A stretch of DNA of 64,000 bases from Rhizobium laguerreae (GCF_002008165.1 NZ_MRDM01000002.1:601936-665935); one strand, 5' to 3'. Positions 47,449-57,290 are shown, numbered from the stretch's first letter. Notes: generated by a model from the letters alone, not told the origin. Program-made: numbers and translations.

Positions 47449-49107
47449 ATGACCTCCGCCAACCGGACTGACGACAAACTCGCAGAACTCAACCAGCCGA
47501 GCCTGTGGTCCGGCATCAACGCCTATCGATCCGATCCGCTGATCGTCGATCTGACCGCGGCTTTGCCGCGCGGCATCCGCGAAGACCTGGAAAACATGGG
47601 CCGCTACGTCACCTCGCCGGAGGCGCAGGAGATGGCGCGCATGGCGAACCAGGGCGCGCCGCAGCTGCGCACCCACGGTCCGCGCGGTGAACGCGTCGAC
47701 GTCGTCGAGTTTCACCCCGCCTGGCATGCGCTGATGCGCCGCTCCATGTCGGTCGGCCTGCATTCCTCCGTCTGGGATCCCCAGGCTGATACCGAGGCCA
47801 AGGATGAGGCCCATAAGGTTCGCGCCGCGCGGTTTTATCTGACATCGCAGCTGGAATCCGGCCATCTCTGCCCGCTGACGATGACGAGCGCCTCCGTTGC
47901 GGCACTCTCGGCCTCGCCCGCGGTCCAGAAGGACTGGGCGCCCAAAATTCTCTCGCGCAAATATGATTCGTCGAACAAGCCCGCCATGCAGAAATCCGCC
48001 GTGACCATCGGCATGGGTATGACAGAAAAGCAGGGTGGCACGGATGTGCGCGCCAACAGGAGCGCTGCCGAAAAGGTCAGCGAGGGCATCTACCGGCTGT
48101 CCGGGCACAAATGGTTCATGTCGGCGCCGATGAGCGATGCCTTCATTATGTTGGCGCAGACGAAGGAGGGCATGGGCTGCTTTCTCGTGCCGCGCCTTCT
48201 GGAGGATGGTTCCGCCAACGGACTGCAATTCCAGCGGCTGAAGGACAAGGTCGGCAACCGCTCCAACGCCTCTTCCGAGGTCGAGTTTACAGACACGTTC
48301 GGTTTCCTGCTCGGTGGTCCGGATGCCGGCATCCGCACCATCCTCGACATGGTGACGCTGACTCGGCTCGACTGCGCGCTGGCCTCGTCAGGCATGATGC
48401 GCGCCTCGCTCGCCGAAGCCGTGCACCACACCCGCGGCCGCAGCGTCTTCGGCAAGATGCTCGTCAACCAGCCGATCATGACGCGCGTGCTCGCCGACAT
48501 GGCGCTCGATGTTGCCGCCGCGACGGCACTGTCCTTCCGTCTTGCCGACGCCTTCGACAAGGCGCGCGGCAATGCCGAGGAAGCGGCCTATGCCCGTGTC
48601 ATGACGCCGGTCGCCAAATACTGGTGCTGCAAAATTGCGCCCGCGCTGATCTATGAGGCTATGGAATGCATCGGCGGCAATGGCTACATCGAAGAGCGCC
48701 CGATCGCCCGCCATTACCGCGAGGCTCCCGTCAACGCCATCTGGGAAGGCTCCGGCAACGTCATGGCGCTCGACGTGCTGCGCGTGCTGAACCGCGGCAA
48801 GGATCTGTTCGAAACGGTCTTTGCCGGCCTTGCCCGCGATCTCGGCCCCGCCGGCAAGAAGACCATCGACGTGCTGCGCGCCGCAATCGCGCTGTGCGAA
48901 CAGGATGAGGGCGCCGCGCGCCTGCTCGTCGAGCAGTTGGCGCTCGCCGCCGGTGCCGCCGAACTCTATCGGCTGGGGGCAGGGCGCATTGCCGATGCCT
49001 TCATCGAGACGCGTCTTGCCGGCGGCTGGCGCTCCACCTACGGCATGCTCGATTCCCGCTTCGACGCCAGCTACATCGTCGACCTGCTCTATCCCCCGGC
49101 CGCCTGA
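47449..49107 (+). CDS. aidB: Acyl-CoA dehydrogenase, AidB-like
   Basis: FAD-dependent acyl-CoA dehydrogenase family protein of the AidB branch, 552 residues. Features are the N-terminal helical extension before the usual fold, ESGHLCPLTMTSASVAAL, TEKQGGTDVRAN and GHKWFMSAPMSDAF in the middle domain, RHYREAPVNAIWEGSGNVMA with the glutamate region, and a C-terminal domain of about 100 residues that in E. coli AidB contacts DNA. E. coli AidB is induced by alkylation; no Ada site was recognised here. The gene is convergent with the vapBC remnant. Confidence 0.9.
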   Translation: MTSANRTDDKLAELNQPSLWSGINAYRSDPLIVDLTAALPRGIREDLENMGRYVTSPEAQEMARMANQGAPQLRTHGPRGERVDVVEFHPAWHALMRRSMSVGLHSSVWDPQADTEAKDEAHKVRAARFYLTSQLESGHLCPLTMTSASVAALSASPAVQKDWAPKILSRKYDSSNKPAMQKSAVTIGMGMTEKQGGTDVRANRSAAEKVSEGIYRLSGHKWFMSAPMSDAFIMLAQTKEGMGCFLVPRLLEDGSANGLQFQRLKDKVGNRSNASSEVEFTDTFGFLLGGPDAGIRTILDMVTLTRLDCALASSGMMRASLAEAVHHTRGRSVFGKMLVNQPIMTRVLADMALDVAAATALSFRLADAFDKARGNAEEAAYARVMTPVAKYWCCKIAPALIYEAMECIGGNGYIEERPIARHYREAPVNAIWEGSGNVMALDVLRVLNRGKDLFETVFAGLARDLGPAGKKTIDVLRAAIALCEQDEGAARLLVEQLALAAGAAELYRLGAGRIADAFIETRLAGGWRSTYGMLDSRFDASYIVDLLYPPAA

Positions 49108-49119
49108 TCGCAAGCAGGG

Positions 49120-49178
49120 TCAGGCGATCTCAAGGCCGAGACGCTCGGCCATCGGATCGAACTGTCGACGACGATCAC
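49120..49178 (-). pseudogene. vapC: vapC remnant (internal deletion)
   Basis: The GTG at 49178-49176 overlaps the vapB stop, the usual vapBC arrangement. It reads VIVVDSSI, the start of a PIN-domain toxin including its first aspartate. A shifted frame then gives FDPMAERLGLEIA and a stop at 49120, which looks like the C-terminal end of the same family (compare DRDF...AxxLGL). About 100 or more codons between appear deleted. No functional toxin can be made. Confidence 0.6.
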
Positions 49179-49384
49179 CTTGTATCGTCCGACCGGTCAT
49201 GACGTATCTCGTCGAGGTCGCCTTCCCAGCCGATCCCCGCGAGATCTGCGATCGCATTTTTCCGCCGGTGCTTCTCGACAAGGGTTCGCAAAGCCTGCTC
49301 GACAGTGGCCTTTTTCGTCGCCAATCCCGCGGCGGTCATTGCCGCGTCGAGCAAGGCATCATCGATATCGATATTCGTCCGCAT
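49175..49384 (-). CDS. vapB: VapB-type antitoxin, orphan
   Basis: A 69-residue protein with an N-terminal ribbon-helix-helix-like segment MRTNIDIDDALLDAAMTAAG, then LATKKATVEQALRTLVEKHR and a C-terminal toxin-binding part ending IRHDRSDDTR. It belongs to the VapB family normally paired with a PIN-domain VapC. The cognate vapC directly downstream is reduced to a fragment (49120-49178), so it is an orphan. ATG at 49384 is preferred over the longer frame from 49432. It could still repress or neutralise other VapC proteins. Confidence 0.8.
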   Translation of the reverse strand: MRTNIDIDDALLDAAMTAAGLATKKATVEQALRTLVEKHRRKNAIADLAGIGWEGDLDEIRHDRSDDTR

Positions 49385-49474
49385 GATCGCGCCCCATATG
49401 GGATCATCGTAGAAGATATACATCCACGCCACGGCGGTTCAAGCTCGGCGACGATGCCGTCACCATAAACGAAA

Positions 49475-49500
49475 ATCCGGCCGCGTCGCCGCGGCCGGAT
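49475..49500 (-). terminator. Intrinsic terminator of rne
   Basis: A perfect 11-bp stem, ATCCGGCCGCG with CGCGGCCGGAT, encloses a 4-nt loop and is followed on the minus strand by TTTTCGTTTAT. It lies 28 bases beyond the rne stop. Confidence 0.75.
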
Positions 49501-49528
49501 ATCAATGTTTACGTCCGAAAATCAGCGT

Positions 49529-52393
49529 TCAAAAGAAGCCACGGCGCTGCCACCAGCCGGCTTTCTTCGGCTTGCCGTCATCGCCTTCGCCATTCTCGAC
49601 GCGGGTGGATTTCACCGTTGGCTCGGAGGAGGAGATGTTGGATTCGCGGTTGGCGCGAACCGGCTTTGCTTCTTCCTGAACTGATGTTTCGAGATCGGCG
49701 GAGGCTTCCACCAATTCCGGTTCGGCCTCGGCCACAGGGGCCGTCTCTGCAACCGGTTCCTCGACCGGCGCTGCGGCCGGTTTACGACGGCCGCGGGCGC
49801 GGGCGGGCTTTACCTCTTCGGTTATGACAGGCGCGCTCTCGACGGCTGCCATCGCGGCCTGGCCTTCGTCGGCCTGTTCGGCAATCGCCTCGACCGCTAC
49901 GGCTTCGCTCGGAGCGCCGTCGTTCGAAACGTCGTCGCCTTCGTCCTCGTCGTCGCCATTGTCTTCACCGGCTTCGCCAGCTGTCAGTTCGGAGCCATCC
50001 TCGGCGCGATTGCGGCGGCCGCCACGCTTGCCGCGACGGCGGCGCTTGCGGCGCTGCGATTCCTCGCTTTCAGCGCGTGTCTCGGGCGTGGCCTCGGTGT
50101 TTTCATCACCTTCGCCGCCCTCGTCGTCGCCTTCCTCATCCTCGTCGCCGGCTTCGCCTGCTGATACCGGCTGTTCGGCATTGCCGTTGCGGCCGCGGCG
50201 GCGCCTGCGGCGCTTGCGCTTGCGGTTGCCGTCAGCTTCGCCTTCCGCGCGGGCCGCGACGGGCCGCTCGGCGACGGCCGGCTTTTCCTCGAGTTCCTCG
50301 TCTTCCTCCTCATCCACTTCGATGACGATATCGTCGTCATCATCCTCGGGAATGGCTGCGAAGTTGAAGAGGGTTTCGATCTTGACCGGGTTTTCCACCG
50401 GCTCGCCGCGATCGATCGCGAAATGTTGCGCGCCGACCGAGCCGTCAGCATCGATGATGATCGCGACGCCGAAGCGGCTCTCATAATCGACGATCGTCTG
50501 GCGCTTGTGGTTGAGCAGGTAGAGAGCGATGTCAGGCGTTGTGCGCACGGTGATGTTGTGCGTGGTGTTCTTCAGCAGATATTCCTCGATGCCGCGCAGG
50601 ACATGCAGGGCGACGGAGGACTGCGAACGCACATGGCCGCTGCCGCCGCAATGCGAGCAGACCTGCGTGGTCGATTCGAGAACCGAAGCGCGGATGCGCT
50701 GGCGCGACATTTCGAGCAGGCCGAAATGCGAGATCCGGCCGACCTGGATGCGGGCGCGGTCGTTCTTCAGGCATTCCTTCAGCTTCTTCTCGACAGCGCG
50801 GTTGTTGCGCTTCTCTTCCATGTCGATGAAGTCGATGACGATCAGGCCGGCAAGGTCGCGAAGGCGAAGCTGGCGGGCGACTTCGTCTGCAGCCTCAAGG
50901 TTCGTCTGTAGCGCGGTGTCCTCGATCGAATGTTCGCGGGTCGAGCGGCCGGAGTTGACGTCGATCGAGACCAGCGCTTCGGTCTGGTTCATGATCAAGT
51001 AGCCGCCGGACTTCAGCGTCACCTGCGGCTGCAGCATGCGGTCGAGCTGAGCCTCGATGCCGGAACGCGAAAAGATCGGATGGATGTCGCGGTAGGGCTG
51101 AACCACCTTGGCATGGCTCGGCATCAGCATCTTCATGAAGTCTTTCGCTTCACGATAGCCTTCTTCGCCGGAAACGATGACTTCGCTGATATCCTTGTTG
51201 TAGAGGTCGCGGATCGAACGCTTGATCAGCGAGCCTTCCTCATAGACGAGGCAGGGAGCGGTGGACGCCAGCGTCAGCGTGCGCACATTCTCCCAGAGGC
51301 GCATCAGATATTCAAAGTCGCGCTTGACCTCGACCTTGGTGCGGTTGGCACCGGCGGTGCGAAGGATGACGCCCATGCCCTGCGGCACCTCGAGCAGGCG
51401 CGCAATTTCCTTCAGGCGCTTGCGGTCGGCAGGGTTGGTGATCTTGCGGGAAATGCCGCCGCCGCGCGCCGTGTTCGGCATCAGCACCGAATAGCGGCCG
51501 GCGAGCGAGAGATAGGTGGTAAGGGCTGCACCCTTGTTGCCGCGCTCTTCCTTGGCGACCTGCACGAGCAGGATCTGGCGGCGCTTGATGACTTCCTGAA
51601 TGCGGTACTGCTTGCGCGGCTTGCGCTGCACGCGGTCCGGCACTTCTTCCATCGCGTCTTCGGCGCCGACGGATTCGATGACTTCCTCTTCGCCGTGATC
51701 GTCATCGTCGTCGTCGTCATCGTGGCGACGCTTGCTGGTATCGACGTCCTCGGAAATCGAGTCGGTTTCCACCATCGCAGCCATCGCGCCGCCGGTCGAA
51801 CCGTCATCCTCATTGTCGACGCTCGAAGCGCCTTCGGCTTCGACGTCTGTGGGAACAGCATCCTCGGTCGCGGTCGTTTCGACAACCGGTTCGACGACCT
51901 TCTTGCGGCTGCGGCGCGGCCTTGCCTTCTTGGCCGGCGCTTCCTCGGTGGCCTGTGCCGCGGCCTCTACCGCTGCGGTCTCTTCCGTTACGGCAGCCGT
52001 TTCCGGCGCCTCTGCCGGAACGATGCCGACATCCGGCTGATCCTGTTTGGAAAGATCGACCATCGGTGCGGTTTCGACATGCTCGACATCTTCGTCGCGG
52101 CGATGCTCCTCGGCCTCGGCCCGAAGCAGTGCCTGACGGTCGGCAAGCGGTATCTGATAATAGTCGGGATGGATTTCGGCGAAGGCCAGGAAGCCGTGCC
52201 GGTTGCCGCCGTAATCGACGAAAGCGGCCTGCAGCGAGGGTTCGACCCTCGTTACCTTTGCAAGATAGATGTTGCCGCGGATCTGCTTCTTGTGCTGGGA
52301 CTCGAAGTCAAATTCTTCTATGCGGTTCCCGCGAACGACAACGACGCGCGTCTCTTCCTCGTGAGACGCATCGATAAGCATTTTGTCTGCCAT
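49529..52393 (-). CDS. rne: Ribonuclease E
   Basis: Endoribonuclease that starts mRNA decay and processes rRNA and tRNA; 954 residues. An S1 domain is near the start (RGNIYLAKVTRVEPSLQAAF), interrupted by a long acidic Glu/Ala insert (about residues 100-270, with a run of aspartates) typical of alphaproteobacteria. The catalytic domain has VIDFIDMEEKRNNRAVEKKL with the metal-binding aspartates and the Zn-link CSHCGGSGH. The C-terminal part is a disordered acidic and Arg-rich scaffold with RKRRRRGKRGGRR-type clusters. Expression is probably autoregulated through the long leader upstream. Confidence 0.95.
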   Translation of the reverse strand: MADKMLIDASHEEETRVVVVRGNRIEEFDFESQHKKQIRGNIYLAKVTRVEPSLQAAFVDYGGNRHGFLAFAEIHPDYYQIPLADRQALLRAEAEEHRRDEDVEHVETAPMVDLSKQDQPDVGIVPAEAPETAAVTEETAAVEAAAQATEEAPAKKARPRRSRKKVVEPVVETTATEDAVPTDVEAEGASSVDNEDDGSTGGAMAAMVETDSISEDVDTSKRRHDDDDDDDDHGEEEVIESVGAEDAMEEVPDRVQRKPRKQYRIQEVIKRRQILLVQVAKEERGNKGAALTTYLSLAGRYSVLMPNTARGGGISRKITNPADRKRLKEIARLLEVPQGMGVILRTAGANRTKVEVKRDFEYLMRLWENVRTLTLASTAPCLVYEEGSLIKRSIRDLYNKDISEVIVSGEEGYREAKDFMKMLMPSHAKVVQPYRDIHPIFSRSGIEAQLDRMLQPQVTLKSGGYLIMNQTEALVSIDVNSGRSTREHSIEDTALQTNLEAADEVARQLRLRDLAGLIVIDFIDMEEKRNNRAVEKKLKECLKNDRARIQVGRISHFGLLEMSRQRIRASVLESTTQVCSHCGGSGHVRSQSSVALHVLRGIEEYLLKNTTHNITVRTTPDIALYLLNHKRQTIVDYESRFGVAIIIDADGSVGAQHFAIDRGEPVENPVKIETLFNFAAIPEDDDDDIVIEVDEEEDEELEEKPAVAERPVAARAEGEADGNRKRKRRRRRRGRNGNAEQPVSAGEAGDEDEEGDDEGGEGDENTEATPETRAESEESQRRKRRRRGKRGGRRNRAEDGSELTAGEAGEDNGDDEDEGDDVSNDGAPSEAVAVEAIAEQADEGQAAMAAVESAPVITEEVKPARARGRRKPAAAPVEEPVAETAPVAEAEPELVEASADLETSVQEEAKPVRANRESNISSSEPTVKSTRVENGEGDDGKPKKAGWWQRRGFF

Positions 52394-52883
52394 GTAAGCT
52401 GTGCTCCTCGGCGTGGCCGCGAGAGCGCATTCCCGACTGCTGTTGAGACAGAAAGAATGCGGTCCACTGTGGCCGCGCCGGATAATGAAAGTCGCGCCTG
52501 ATGCGAGGGGGAGGGCAGCAGCCAGACCGCAGCCGGAACCATTTCGGTCCGGGGCCTGTACACTTCAGATAAAACCTGCTGCGAAACCATCAACAACCAA
52601 GCGTGATCGACAAATACGAAGACCCGTTCGGGTCCGATGAGTTTGCTCCCTGAGAGCGTGGTGGCTGATCCACCAATGAATTCCGACAATAAGCCGGAAA
52701 ATCAGGATCGAGTTCTAGGGATGAAGCGCATGAGACGGCGGACGATGACCGGTGTGGCGCCAGGTCCTGATCTGGCTGGCAGCCTTTGCGGCGACTCTAT
52801 CCCGTCAACACTTTACCCTGAAATTCGTTGTATGTTTTCCGTGTCACAATAGCAAGGGGAAAGCCAAATGTGCCATAATATTG
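52394..52883. other. Divergent intergenic region between rne and the amidase gene
   Basis: About 490 bases with no supported gene. The part next to rne is presumably its long 5' leader, the known site of RNase E autoregulation in other bacteria. No clear promoter hexamers were found for either side. Confidence 0.4.
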
Positions 52884-54266
52884 ATGGATTTCGCAACGCA
52901 TACAAGCTGGGATAAAGTGATCGCGATTCGGCAGGCTGCAGCGGGTGTTTCGTCACAGGACGTTGGCCGCAGCCGCGTCGGGTCCCTCGCAATACAGATA
53001 GGGTGTGGCGGTTTATTGTTTAAGAGGGCTCGGATCGCGGCGAAATCCGCAGCGCGGCGATCGACATTCGCAAGGCGGGTTCTGGCGGCGCTTTTGACTG
53101 CTAGTCTCCTGCCGGCCAGCTCTGTCGAGGCCAGGGATCCGCTGCTTGCCTATGGCGCGCGCATCGTCGGCGACGACGCAAGGACCCGCATCGTCATCGA
53201 TTTCGATCGCGAGCCGCGTTTCTCCGTCCACTATATCGCCAATCCGGAACGCATCGTCGTTGACTTGCCGGCGACCGCCTTCGGGTTTCCGGCGAAGGAT
53301 CTTGCCGCCCGCGGCCTGTTCAAGGATATCCGCTACGGCAAGATGGACGAAGAGAGCGCCCGCATCGTGCTGACGACGGCAGGGCCGGTGAAGCTGGCGC
53401 TTGCCAAGGTGCAGGCCGATGAGACGGGCAACGGCCATCGCCTGGTGCTCGATGCGGAGATGATCGACAAGAAGGCCTTTGCCGAACTGGTGAAGACGCA
53501 ATCCTGGAGCGATCGGACTGAGGCGGCTCAGACGACAAGCGCCATTCCGGCACCGCAAAAGGCTGCTCCCGGCGATTTCGTCATCGCCGTCGACGCCGGC
53601 CATGGCGGCATCGACACCGGCGCGATCGGCGTCGACACCAAGACCGAGGAAAAACAGGTGACGCTCGCCTTCGCCAAGGCCTTCACCGAACGGCTGAACA
53701 AGGAACCGGGCATCAAGGCTTTCCTGACGCGCGAGGACGACGAGTTCCTGTCGCTTTCGCAGCGTGTGCTGATCGCCCGCCAGAACCATGCCGGCCTCTT
53801 CATTTCGCTGCATGCCGATACGCTGAAGCAGAAGGATATCCGCGGCGCGACCGTCTACACGATCTCCGACAAGGCATCCGACAAGCTCGCCGCCGACCTT
53901 GCCGAACGTGAAAACCTATCGGATCAGATCGCCGGCAAGGAGACGGTCGCCGAGCCGCCCGAGGTCGCCGACATCCTGCTCGATCTGACGCGGCGCGAGA
54001 CCCAGGCTTTCTCCATCTCGCTGGCCGAGAGTGTGTTGAATTCTTTCAAGGATCAGGTCGGCACCATCAACAATCCGCACCGTCATGCCGGCTTCCGCGT
54101 GCTGCAGGCCCCCGACGTGCCGTCGATCCTTCTCGAAATCGGGTTCCTCTCGAATGCCGAGGACGAGAAATTGCTGCTCGACGAGGGCTGGCGCGGCAAG
54201 ATCGCCGGTCTCTTGACCGACGCAGTGAAGCGATACCGCGCCGCCGTCATGGCGAATGGCGGCTGA
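52884..54266 (+). CDS. amiC: N-acetylmuramoyl-L-alanine amidase (AmiC type)
   Basis: Periplasmic amidase that cuts septal peptidoglycan during division. An AMIN domain (ARIVGDDARTRIVIDFDREP onward) targets the septum. The Amidase_3 domain has the zinc residues in AVDAGHGGIDTGAIG, the glutamate region EEKQVTLAFAKAF, and FISLHADTLKQKDIRGATVY and ILLEIGFLSN. The start is uncertain: ATG at 52884 gives 460 residues with a long polar lead before the hydrophobic signal (VLAALLTASLLPASSVEA); the TTG at 53016 gives 416 residues and a more usual signal peptide. The frame is open up to 52752. Confidence 0.88.
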   Translation: MDFATHTSWDKVIAIRQAAAGVSSQDVGRSRVGSLAIQIGCGGLLFKRARIAAKSAARRSTFARRVLAALLTASLLPASSVEARDPLLAYGARIVGDDARTRIVIDFDREPRFSVHYIANPERIVVDLPATAFGFPAKDLAARGLFKDIRYGKMDEESARIVLTTAGPVKLALAKVQADETGNGHRLVLDAEMIDKKAFAELVKTQSWSDRTEAAQTTSAIPAPQKAAPGDFVIAVDAGHGGIDTGAIGVDTKTEEKQVTLAFAKAFTERLNKEPGIKAFLTREDDEFLSLSQRVLIARQNHAGLFISLHADTLKQKDIRGATVYTISDKASDKLAADLAERENLSDQIAGKETVAEPPEVADILLDLTRRETQAFSISLAESVLNSFKDQVGTINNPHRHAGFRVLQAPDVPSILLEIGFLSNAEDEKLLLDEGWRGKIAGLLTDAVKRYRAAVMANGG

Positions 54267-54641
54267 CGGCCGCCGCCTAAAAATCTGTAGCGGTTGCGGC
54301 ACGGCGGCCCACCTGAAAACAAACATACATAAAAACAAAGATTTAAGTGCGCCGCATGAATCAAATTCTGAGCAAGATACCTCAGATTGGCGGCGGGAGC
54401 GGGCGTTGCTTGGATGTGACAGTTCTAATGAAACGCCGCCGCAGCGGTGAATGCGGCGCAGACAGCCCTATTTTGCTCACATTCGCGCCGTTACTCCGGC
54501 TTATGTTTCGCAGCCTGAGGCGCGGAATCGGCTTGTGGCGGTAGCGCTCATGGAGTAAGCCGCGCAACGTGCAAATTGCCTTGATCTTTGCAATCGTTGC
54601 GTCTGCGCCGATTGAAGATCGAAATGACCGGTAGCTGAAAT
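54267..54641 (+). other. Intergenic region before PBP1a
   Basis: Some 375 bases with no supported gene. One small inverted repeat, TCTGAG ... CTCAGA near 54366-54386, is visible. A promoter for the PBP1a gene is expected here but no convincing hexamers were identified. Confidence 0.4.
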
Positions 54642-57101
54642 ATGGTTAGACTTTTTGGATATTTCTTCGGAATGGCCTGCGTCCTGTTTCTGGTCGCGGC
54701 GGCGGGTATTGCCATTTATCTCGCCAATGTCGCGAAGGATCTTCCGGACTATGCCGTTCTGAACAGCTATGCGCCGCCGGTGACGACCCGCGTCCATGCC
54801 GGCAACGGCGCTTTGATGGCCGAGTATGCCAAGGAAAAGCGTCTCTTCCTGCCGATCCAGGCGGTTCCCGACCGTGTGAAGGCGGCTTTCCTGTCGGCCG
54901 AAGACAAGAACTTCTACAATCATCCGGGCGTCGATCTGACCGGTCTCGGCCGCGCAATCCTCGTCAACCTGCAGAATTTCGGTTCCGGCCGCCGCCCGGT
55001 CGGCGCCTCCACAATCACCCAGCAGGTGGCCAAGAACTTCCTTTTGAGCTCGGACCAGACGATCGACCGCAAGATCAAGGAAGCGATCCTCTCCTTCCGT
55101 ATCGAGCAGGCCTATAGCAAGGACAAGATCCTCGAACTCTACCTGAACGAGATCTTCTTCGGTCTGAATTCCTATGGCATCGCCGGCGCAGCACTCACCT
55201 ATTTCAACAAATCCGTCACCGAACTGACCGTCGCCGAAGCCGCCTATCTGGCATCGCTGCCGAAGGGTCCTGCCAATTATCATCCGTTCCGCCATCCGGA
55301 AGCTGCACTCGAGCGTCGCAACTGGGTGATCGACCGCATGGTCGAGAACGGCTATGTCAGCCAGAGCGACGGCCAGGAAGCCAAGAAGCAGCCGCTCGGC
55401 GTCACCGCCCGCACCACCGGCCCTTCGCTCTTTGCTTCGGATTATTTCGCCGAAGCCGTGCGCCGCCAGCTGATCGACCAGTACGGCGAAAAGGTCCTCT
55501 ATGAGGGCGGCCTTTCGGTGCGCACGTCGCTCGATCCGCAGATGCAGCTCGCTGCCCGCAAGGCGCTGCAGGACGGTCTGGTCACCTATGATGAGCGCCG
55601 CGGTTTCCACGGCCCGATCAAGCAGATCGATGCCAGCGGTGATTGGGGCAAGGCGCTTGCCGATATTCCCACACTGTCCGACGTGCCGGAATGGCGGCTC
55701 GCCGTCGTGCTCGCCGTATCCGAGTCGACCGTCGACATCGGCCTGCAGCCGGCCAAGGATGGAAGCGGCAAGGTTGCAGCCGATCGCCAGCGCGGCACGA
55801 TCGACGCCAAGAACATGCAGTGGGCCTTCCGTTCGTCCGACGGCGCCCGCAAGACCACGAAATCGCCGGTCGGCGCCGTGTCCCCCGGTGACGTTGTCTA
55901 TGTCGCAAAGCTCGGTGACGACGCGTCGACCTCCTATCGCCTGCAGCAGCCGCCGAAGGTGCAGGGTGGCCTGGTCGCCATGGATCCGAAGACCGGCCGC
56001 GTGCTCGCCATGGTCGGCGGCTTCTCCTATGCCCAGTCCGAATTCAACCGCGCCACCCAGGCGATGCGCCAGCCGGGTTCCTCGTTCAAGCCTTTCGTCT
56101 ACGCGGCGGCGATGGACAATGGTTATACGCCGGCTTCGGTCATCATGGACGCGCCGATCGAAATCGTCTCGGGCGGCCAAGTCTGGAGGCCGGAGAACTA
56201 CGGCGGCGAATCCGGCGGCCCGTCGACGCTGCGTTCGGGCATCGAGCATTCGCGCAATCTGATGACGGTGCGCCTCGCCAACGATCTCGGCATGAACATC
56301 GTCGCCGAATATGCCGAGCGCTTCGGCATCTACGATCACATGCTGCCGGTTCTTTCCATGTCGCTCGGCGCCGGCGACACGACAGTGCTGCGCATGGTCT
56401 CGGCCTATTCGGTCATCGCCAATGGCGGCAAGCAGATCAAGCCGACATTGATCGACCGCATCCAGGACCGCTACGGCAAGACGATCTTCAAGCATGAGGA
56501 GCGTCTGTGCGAGGGCTGTAATGCCGGCGACTGGCAGAACCAGGAAGAGCCGAATGTCGTCGACAATCGCGAAACCGTTCTCGATCCGATGACCGCCTAC
56601 CAGATCACGTCGATGATGCAGGGCGTCATCCAGCGCGGCACCGCTGCCGGCAAGATCGATCTCGGCGGTCGCGACGTCGCCGGAAAGACCGGCACCACCA
56701 ACGACGAGAAGGATGCCTGGTTCGTCGGCTTCACGCCGGATTTGGTCGCAGGCCTCTATATGGGCTTCGATACGCCGGGCCCGCTCGGCCGCGGCGGCAC
56801 CGGCGGCGGTCTCTCCGCCCCGATCTTCAACGAATTTATGCAGGTGGCTGTCAAGGACACGCCGGAATCGAAATTCGTCATTCCATCAGGCATGAACCTG
56901 ATCCCGATCGACCGCAAGACCGGCATGGCCGCCGTCGACGGCGATCCGAACACCATCATCGAGGCCTTCAAGCCCGGAACCGGCCCGGCCGACAGCTTCT
57001 CCGTCATCGGAATGGACAGCACCATGGCGCCGGAGGAAATCCTGAAAACGTCGCCGCAGGCAAACCAGGCTGTCCAGACCGGCACGCCCGGCCTGTTCTG
57101 A
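54642..57101 (+). CDS. mrcA: Penicillin-binding protein 1A
   Basis: Bifunctional class A penicillin-binding protein, 819 residues, that polymerises glycan strands and crosslinks them. One N-terminal transmembrane helix (about 8-30) is followed by a GT51 glycosyltransferase domain with E87 in SAEDKNFYNHPGVDLTG and STITQQVAKNFLL. The transpeptidase domain has the serine motif PGSSFKPFVYAAA, SRNLMTVRLA and KTGTTNDEKDAWF. An OB-like insert lies between the domains. It is followed by a GC-rich hairpin (57122-57152), a mosaic repeat and prfB. Confidence 0.95.
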   Translation: MVRLFGYFFGMACVLFLVAAAGIAIYLANVAKDLPDYAVLNSYAPPVTTRVHAGNGALMAEYAKEKRLFLPIQAVPDRVKAAFLSAEDKNFYNHPGVDLTGLGRAILVNLQNFGSGRRPVGASTITQQVAKNFLLSSDQTIDRKIKEAILSFRIEQAYSKDKILELYLNEIFFGLNSYGIAGAALTYFNKSVTELTVAEAAYLASLPKGPANYHPFRHPEAALERRNWVIDRMVENGYVSQSDGQEAKKQPLGVTARTTGPSLFASDYFAEAVRRQLIDQYGEKVLYEGGLSVRTSLDPQMQLAARKALQDGLVTYDERRGFHGPIKQIDASGDWGKALADIPTLSDVPEWRLAVVLAVSESTVDIGLQPAKDGSGKVAADRQRGTIDAKNMQWAFRSSDGARKTTKSPVGAVSPGDVVYVAKLGDDASTSYRLQQPPKVQGGLVAMDPKTGRVLAMVGGFSYAQSEFNRATQAMRQPGSSFKPFVYAAAMDNGYTPASVIMDAPIEIVSGGQVWRPENYGGESGGPSTLRSGIEHSRNLMTVRLANDLGMNIVAEYAERFGIYDHMLPVLSMSLGAGDTTVLRMVSAYSVIANGGKQIKPTLIDRIQDRYGKTIFKHEERLCEGCNAGDWQNQEEPNVVDNRETVLDPMTAYQITSMMQGVIQRGTAAGKIDLGGRDVAGKTGTTNDEKDAWFVGFTPDLVAGLYMGFDTPGPLGRGGTGGGLSAPIFNEFMQVAVKDTPESKFVIPSGMNLIPIDRKTGMAAVDGDPNTIIEAFKPGTGPADSFSVIGMDSTMAPEEILKTSPQANQAVQTGTPGLF

Positions 57102-57157
57102 CCGAGACCTGAATTTTGTATGCCCGCCGCGGCCCTTTACATCCGCGGTGGGCGTCT

Positions 57158-57290
57158 CTAGAGCAATTCCAGCAAAAGTGCATAGCGGTTTTGCCGAGAA
57201 AAGCGCAAAGCGACTTTCCCAGGGAATTGCGCGAAACCAAAAAGATAGAGCATCTCCGTGGCTCGGAGAAAAACGGAAATGCGCTATCTC
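57158..57290 (+). repeat. RIME-like mosaic palindromic repeat between mrcA and prfB
   Basis: Two nested palindromes form the element. GCAATTCC (57163-57170) pairs with GGAATTGC (57223-57230), and AGATAG (57243-57248) pairs with CTATCT (57284-57289). The sequence beginning AGAGCAATTCCAGCAAAAGT resembles the abundant Rhizobium-specific intergenic mosaic elements. It ends about 40 bases before the prfB start. I know the family from memory and cannot align copies here. Confidence 0.65.

Noticed and set aside
49824..50486. A Ser/Pro-rich frame on the plus strand inside rne
   Set aside because: It is the reverse complement of the acidic and Arg-rich low-complexity part of RNase E.
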